7,695 nucleotides of DNA from NCBI GenBank assembly GCA_964650975.1, contig CAZYWA010000399.1:1-7695 (forward strand), read 5' to 3'. Origin of the DNA: CAZYWA01 sp964650975 [NCBI: uncultured bacterium] (GTDB lineage Bacteria > JADJOY01). Positions 5,496-7,695 of the stretch are shown piece by piece. Every line of letters starts with the position of its first letter. Positions within the stretch are counted from its first letter, which is position 1. The notes under the pieces are model-generated. The model saw only the letters and a list, made by a program, of their open reading frames with translations, was not told the DNA's origin and searched no databases. The position numbers and the translations under genes are program-made.

Positions 5496-6787
5496 GCAGT
5501 CCCGAATGACGCGATCGACGGGCTGGAGGGACGCGGTCCCTCGCGTCCGCCGCGTTCGATTCCGGTGTGACGCTGCGGCGGCGAGGGACCGCCGCCCTCG
5601 CCGCGGATTTCGTAAGTAGGCGATACCTCTAGCGTCTCGGCCCCTGCATTTTTCCCGGTAGCATTCTGGTAGCAGGTCGCGCCGATTCGGAGCTTCGCCA
5701 CCTCGCGGCACATCAGCTCCCAGCTCGGCCGCAGATACATGTGGCCCGCGCCGCGCCGCCCACCGCGGTGCTCGACGCGGTCGATGATCTCGAAGATCGC
5801 GCCGTCCTCGACCGCGAGCGTGAGGAAGCTGGCTCGCAACCCGTGCGGGCTCCGCATCTGGCCCATCGTCCCCGCCTTGACCCGCAGCCCAAGCCGCTCC
5901 AGGTCGCCCTGGAACCGGTCGCGGAACGCGCGGTCGCTCCACCGGGGACCCGGCGGCCCCGGTACGATCAGGTCGTCGTCGGTCGGCTCGCGGCCCATCT
6001 GCTCCACCCAGCCGTGCAGCCGCCAGTCGTCCAGCACCGACGCCAGCGTCGGGTGGACCGGGATGAACCTCGTGTCCTTAGTCTTCGTCCGTCGGTCGTG
6101 GCTCCAGGCAATCGTGAGGCGCCCAAGGGGAGTGTACGCCGCCGCGTAATGCCGCCAGCAGAGCGCCGCGGCCTCGCCAATCCGGAGCCCGGCGAGTCCG
6201 AGTAGCGCGTTCACCATCCGCCTCGGTGCGGGAATCTCTGGGTCCGAGATGAGTTGCTCGAGTTCCTCGTGGTTGAAGGTTGATGCCTCCCGCCACTCGG
6301 GATCCCGGTCGTGGATGTCGGGCACCGTCGGCTGCGCTGCGCGCCACGGGTTCACCGGAATCTCGCGCTTGTAGTCCTGCCAGAGGCTCGCCGCCGTGCC
6401 ATGGATGTTCTTGACCGTCCGCGGTGCCAGCCCCTTCTCGATCAGGCGCTCGACCGCGAGGATGGCGTCGTCCTCGGTGACCTTCGCGAGCGGCACGTCG
6501 CCCAGGATCGGCAGCAGGTGGTGGCGCAGGTGGGTGCGCTCGCTCTCGACGTTTTGCTTCCCGGCCCGAGCCCGGCGCTCGATCCAGGTCTCGATGATCG
6601 CACCGAAGGTCGACTTCCGCAGATCGGGCAGGGCGTGCTTCGCCTTGTCGTCGAAGCGCTTCTGCGCGTCGTGCTCGATCTGCTCGGCGTGCTCCTTCGA
6701 TCGCGCGTCGATCTTCAAGAGCACGCGCTTCTTCCCTTCGCGTAGGTCCGCGACCCAGAACCCTCGGTCGCCTCGATAGAAGGCCAT
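5447..6787 (-). CDS. Tyrosine recombinase (phage-type integrase) with read-through C-terminal tail
   Basis: 446 residues. An N-terminal arm-binding region (about 1-50, FYRGDRGFWVADLREG...) is followed by a SAM-like core-binding domain (about 58-145) and the catalytic domain (about 170-365). Catalytic residues are visible: R202 in GLAGLRIGEAAAL, a lysine in RTKTKDTRF (K235 or K237), H315 and R318 in HGLRASF, H340 in DRVEH, and the nucleophile Y351 in HMYLRPSW. The enzyme integrates and excises the element through a covalent 3'-phosphotyrosine intermediate. After about residue 373 the tail is low-complexity, crosses REP-like element B and ends 49 nt inside the CDF gene on the opposite strand. 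This suggests the original 3' end was replaced at the attachment junction. The ATG lies 1 nt after the xis stop, so translation is probably coupled. Whether the tail harms activity is unknown. Confidence 0.88.
   Translation of the reverse strand: MAFYRGDRGFWVADLREGKKRVLLKIDARSKEHAEQIEHDAQKRFDDKAKHALPDLRKSTFGAIIETWIERRARAGKQNVESERTHLRHHLLPILGDVPLAKVTEDDAILAVERLIEKGLAPRTVKNIHGTAASLWQDYKREIPVNPWRAAQPTVPDIHDRDPEWREASTFNHEELEQLISDPEIPAPRRMVNALLGLAGLRIGEAAALCWRHYAAAYTPLGRLTIAWSHDRRTKTKDTRFIPVHPTLASVLDDWRLHGWVEQMGREPTDDDLIVPGPPGPRWSDRAFRDRFQGDLERLGLRVKAGTMGQMRSPHGLRASFLTLAVEDGAIFEIIDRVEHRGGRRGAGHMYLRPSWELMCREVAKLRIGATCYQNATGKNAGAETLEVSPTYEIRGEGGGPSPPQRHTGIERGGREGPRPSSPSIASFGTAHSPSEESPSRAWLAW
5525..5600. 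repeat. REP-like inverted pair (BIME-like element B) between convergent genes
   Basis: Two units of the same family as element A, at 5525-5554 (+) and 5571-5600 (-), are separated by 16 nt and match at 24 of 30 positions. The left hairpin is GGACGCG/CGCGTCC (5529-5535 with 5542-5548) around loop GTCCCT. The right one is GGCGGCG/CGCCGCC (5577-5583 with 5590-5596), whose loop reads GTCCCT on the minus strand. The foot is GGAG on the left and CGAG on the right. As with element A, stem sequence changes while pairing is kept. It lies between the CDF stop codon and the conserved part of the integrase, inside the formally open integrase frame. Confidence 0.75.
5603..5680. other. Probable host/element junction with an 11-bp-spaced direct repeat
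   Basis: This short stretch separates REP-like element B from the conserved catalytic end of the integrase and is more AT-rich than both sides. It holds a direct repeat, GGTAGCA at 5657-5663 and 5668-5674, spaced 11 bp apart, about one helical turn, as is common for recombinase or excisionase binding sites. Island integrase genes normally lie next to their attachment site, so the left attachment site is expected here. The actual crossover core cannot be identified without the other end, and no tRNA gene is visible. The repeat also encodes part of the integrase tail (CYQNAT), so coding use alone could explain it. Confidence 0.35.
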
Positions 6788-6788
6788 C

Positions 6789-7157
6789 TCATTTCACCCG
6801 TCGCAGCAGCGCGTTCGCGACGCGCTCTGCTTCGCTGGAGGTTTCGGTCTCGGTGGTACCGCCGTCTCGCTGGAGCGCGGCCAGTACGTCATCGCGCATC
6901 ACCAGCACGCGGCGCCGAACGCGGTGCACGCGGACCTGGCCCGTGGCCATCAGTCGGCGGATCGTCTTCTCGCTCACCCGGCAGAACTGCGCCGCTTCCT
7001 TGACCGACATGAACTTCGGCTCGGACCGCGACGCGGGTCCCACGCCGAGCCGCTCACCCAGGCGCGCCGCCAGCGGCTCCGCCAGCCGGTCGGCGAGCAT
7101 CCCGATCAGCAGGTCGAGCGCCGCCGCCGGGTCGCCGTGCGCCGGCCGCGCCGTCAC
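6789..7157 (-). CDS. Excisionase-like helix-turn-helix DNA-binding protein
   Basis: 122 residues from a GTG start. The C-terminal half is a MerR/excisionase-type HTH_17 domain: FMSVKEAAQFCRVSEKTIRRLMATGQVRVHRVRRRVLVMRD in pieces, at about residues 49-92, with the wing arginines typical of the family. The N-terminal half (MTARPAHGDP, then about residues 12-40) is a short amphipathic alpha-helical segment of unknown role. The start is chosen because GGGAGG (7163-7168, minus strand) lies 5 nt before the GTG at 7157. A GTG at 7259 in the same frame would add 34 residues but lacks a ribosome site. Its stop lies 1 nt before the integrase ATG. Xis-int pairs like this control the direction of site-specific recombination; the protein may also repress its own promoter. 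Function is inferred from domain and neighbour. Confidence 0.8.
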   Translation of the reverse strand: MTARPAHGDPAAALDLLIGMLADRLAEPLAARLGERLGVGPASRSEPKFMSVKEAAQFCRVSEKTIRRLMATGQVRVHRVRRRVLVMRDDVLAALQRDGGTTETETSSEAERVANALLRRVK

Positions 7158-7489
7158 GACCGCCTCCCACGGCGCGCGTCGCGGCACACGCGGCGAGAGG
7201 GCCGCCGAGGCCAGCCAACGGGCGGGAGGCGGTAGTACCAGGGCTTGCGTGGCGGCCACGGGGCGGCGTCCGGGATCGGGACGACGACACGTACCGTGAA
7301 GAGCGCCGACCCGTCATGCGGGACGCGGCGCAGGCGCCGGCCACCCGCGCGGCCTCCCGGAATGCCGGCTGGGGTCGCCCCAGGGAGCCCTGAACCGGCC
7401 CACGGCAGACAAGCGACCAGAGCGTCGCGGTCACATGCCAGACGCTCGGTCGGCCGTTCTTCGATGAAAATCCAGGGCTTAGGGGCGAA
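7158..7489. other. GC-rich stretch without a convincing gene upstream of xis
   Basis: Several open frames cross this stretch, as expected from the base composition, but none has both a ribosome site and a recognisable domain. One minus-strand frame ends with a stop that overlaps the xis GTG by 4 nt (GTGA at 7154-7157). Its only ATG/GTG starts lie inside or beyond the palindromic region at 7490-7625 and have no ribosome site. A small hairpin, CTGGGG-TCG-CCCCAG, occurs at 7369-7383 without a T-run. The stretch probably holds the xis-int promoter and 5' leader, but I cannot point to promoter boxes. Confidence 0.4.
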
Positions 7490-7625
7490 TGACCAAGTGA
7501 CCGGGGTTCGCAAGCACGAAGACGCACATAGAGAGAAATAAATATTTCGGCGAGGACCGCTCGAAATAATTCTCTCGCGCGTATGTGTGTATCTGTTTTC
7601 TAAAAACATGGTCACTTGGTCACTT
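7490..7625. repeat. Iteron-flanked nested palindrome, candidate replication origin of the integrated element
   Basis: TGACCAAGTGACC (7490-7502) and GGTCACTTGGTCA (7610-7622) are exact 13-bp inverted repeats about 107 bp apart. They are built from an 8-bp iteron AAGTGACC: perfect copies at 7495-7502 (+), 7610-7617 (-) and 7618-7625 (-), plus a 6-of-8 copy at 7487-7494. Between them lie three further nested inverted arms: CACATA/TATGTG (7525-7530, 7582-7587), GAGAGAA/TTCTCTC (7531-7537, 7570-7576) and TATTTCG/CGAAATA (7543-7549, 7562-7568), closing on GCG-AGGAC-CGC. The interior is clearly AT-rich for this window. Short iterons on both sides of an AT-rich segment are the known form of SaPI-type satellite-island origins bound by a Rep/primase-helicase. 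No such gene is inside the window; it could lie to the right. A large operator or an attachment-type site is the alternative. Confidence 0.45.
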
Positions 7626-7695
7626 GACTCGAAGAACACAGGGACTGCCGCAAGTTGCGTCGACAGGATCCGTGGTCGGTTGCTGGTCGGTCGTT

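Noticed and set aside
4392-5942. 516-codon minus-strand open frame
   Set aside because: It is antisense to the CDF gene and out of frame with the integrase. It has no domain and an Arg/Asp/His-rich composition.
7369-7383. CTGGGG-TCG-CCCCAG hairpin as a terminator
   Set aside because: It has no T-run on either strand and no gene ending beside it.
7154-7639. 161-codon minus-strand open frame upstream of xis
   Set aside because: Its starts (GTG 7639, ATG 7609) lie in or beyond the palindromic region without a ribosome site. The sequence is rich in Pro and Arg with no recognisable domain. Only the GTGA overlap with xis argues for it.
7674-7691. GGTCGGT direct repeat at the right edge as further iterons
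   Set aside because: Two short GC-rich copies cut off by the window end, differing from the AAGTGACC iteron. This is too little to support.
1-7695. CRISPR array or retron-like system
   Set aside because: No regularly spaced identical repeats with unique spacers, no cas genes and no reverse transcriptase. The repeats present are REP-like pairs and iterons.

Overview
The window is GC-rich chromosomal DNA (roughly two-thirds G+C by eye) with Shine-Dalgarno-led genes. The gene families are typical of free-living, soil or groundwater proteobacterium-like lineages, such as Myxococcota, Desulfobacterota or Rokubacteria/Methylomirabilota. This placement is tentative. No rRNA or tRNA gene was seen to anchor it.

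Host part (about 1-5600). The left edge carries a possible insertion-sequence end, followed on the minus strand by a 53-codon remnant. That remnant begins like a Phd-type antitoxin and ends like a VapC PIN toxin, so it looks like a collapsed toxin-antitoxin locus. Next, on the plus strand, come an AlkB-family 2-oxoglutarate/Fe(II) dioxygenase and a complete MntA-HepT (MNT nucleotidyltransferase/HEPN RNase) toxin-antitoxin pair. The pair overlaps by 11 nt. A redox/quinone-stress group follows: a bicupin pirin (+), an FMN-dependent NADH-azoreductase (-), and a LysR regulator (+) divergent from azoR. The LysR gene overlaps by 4 nt a cation-diffusion-facilitator transporter of the ZnT9-like type. 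The azoR-lysR gap holds a dyad of T-N11-A form, the expected shape of a LysR box.

Mobile part (about 5600-7695). On the minus strand an excisionase-like HTH protein and a tyrosine recombinase are spaced 1 nt apart. They mark the left end of an integrated element that continues beyond the right edge. Upstream of xis, 7490-7625 is an AT-rich nested palindrome bounded on both sides by inverted copies of an 8-bp iteron (AAGTGACC). This resembles the replication origins of phage-satellite islands.

Two intergenic segments, each between convergent genes (pirin/azoR and CDF/integrase), carry inverted pairs of one repeat family. Each unit has a GGAG-type foot, a 7-bp stem and a GTCCCT loop. The stems differ between the four copies, but every change is compensated on the other arm. 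This is the architecture of REP/BIME elements. The second pair lies inside the read-through C-terminal tail of the integrase frame, which suggests that the recombinase gene now ends in host DNA beyond an attachment junction.
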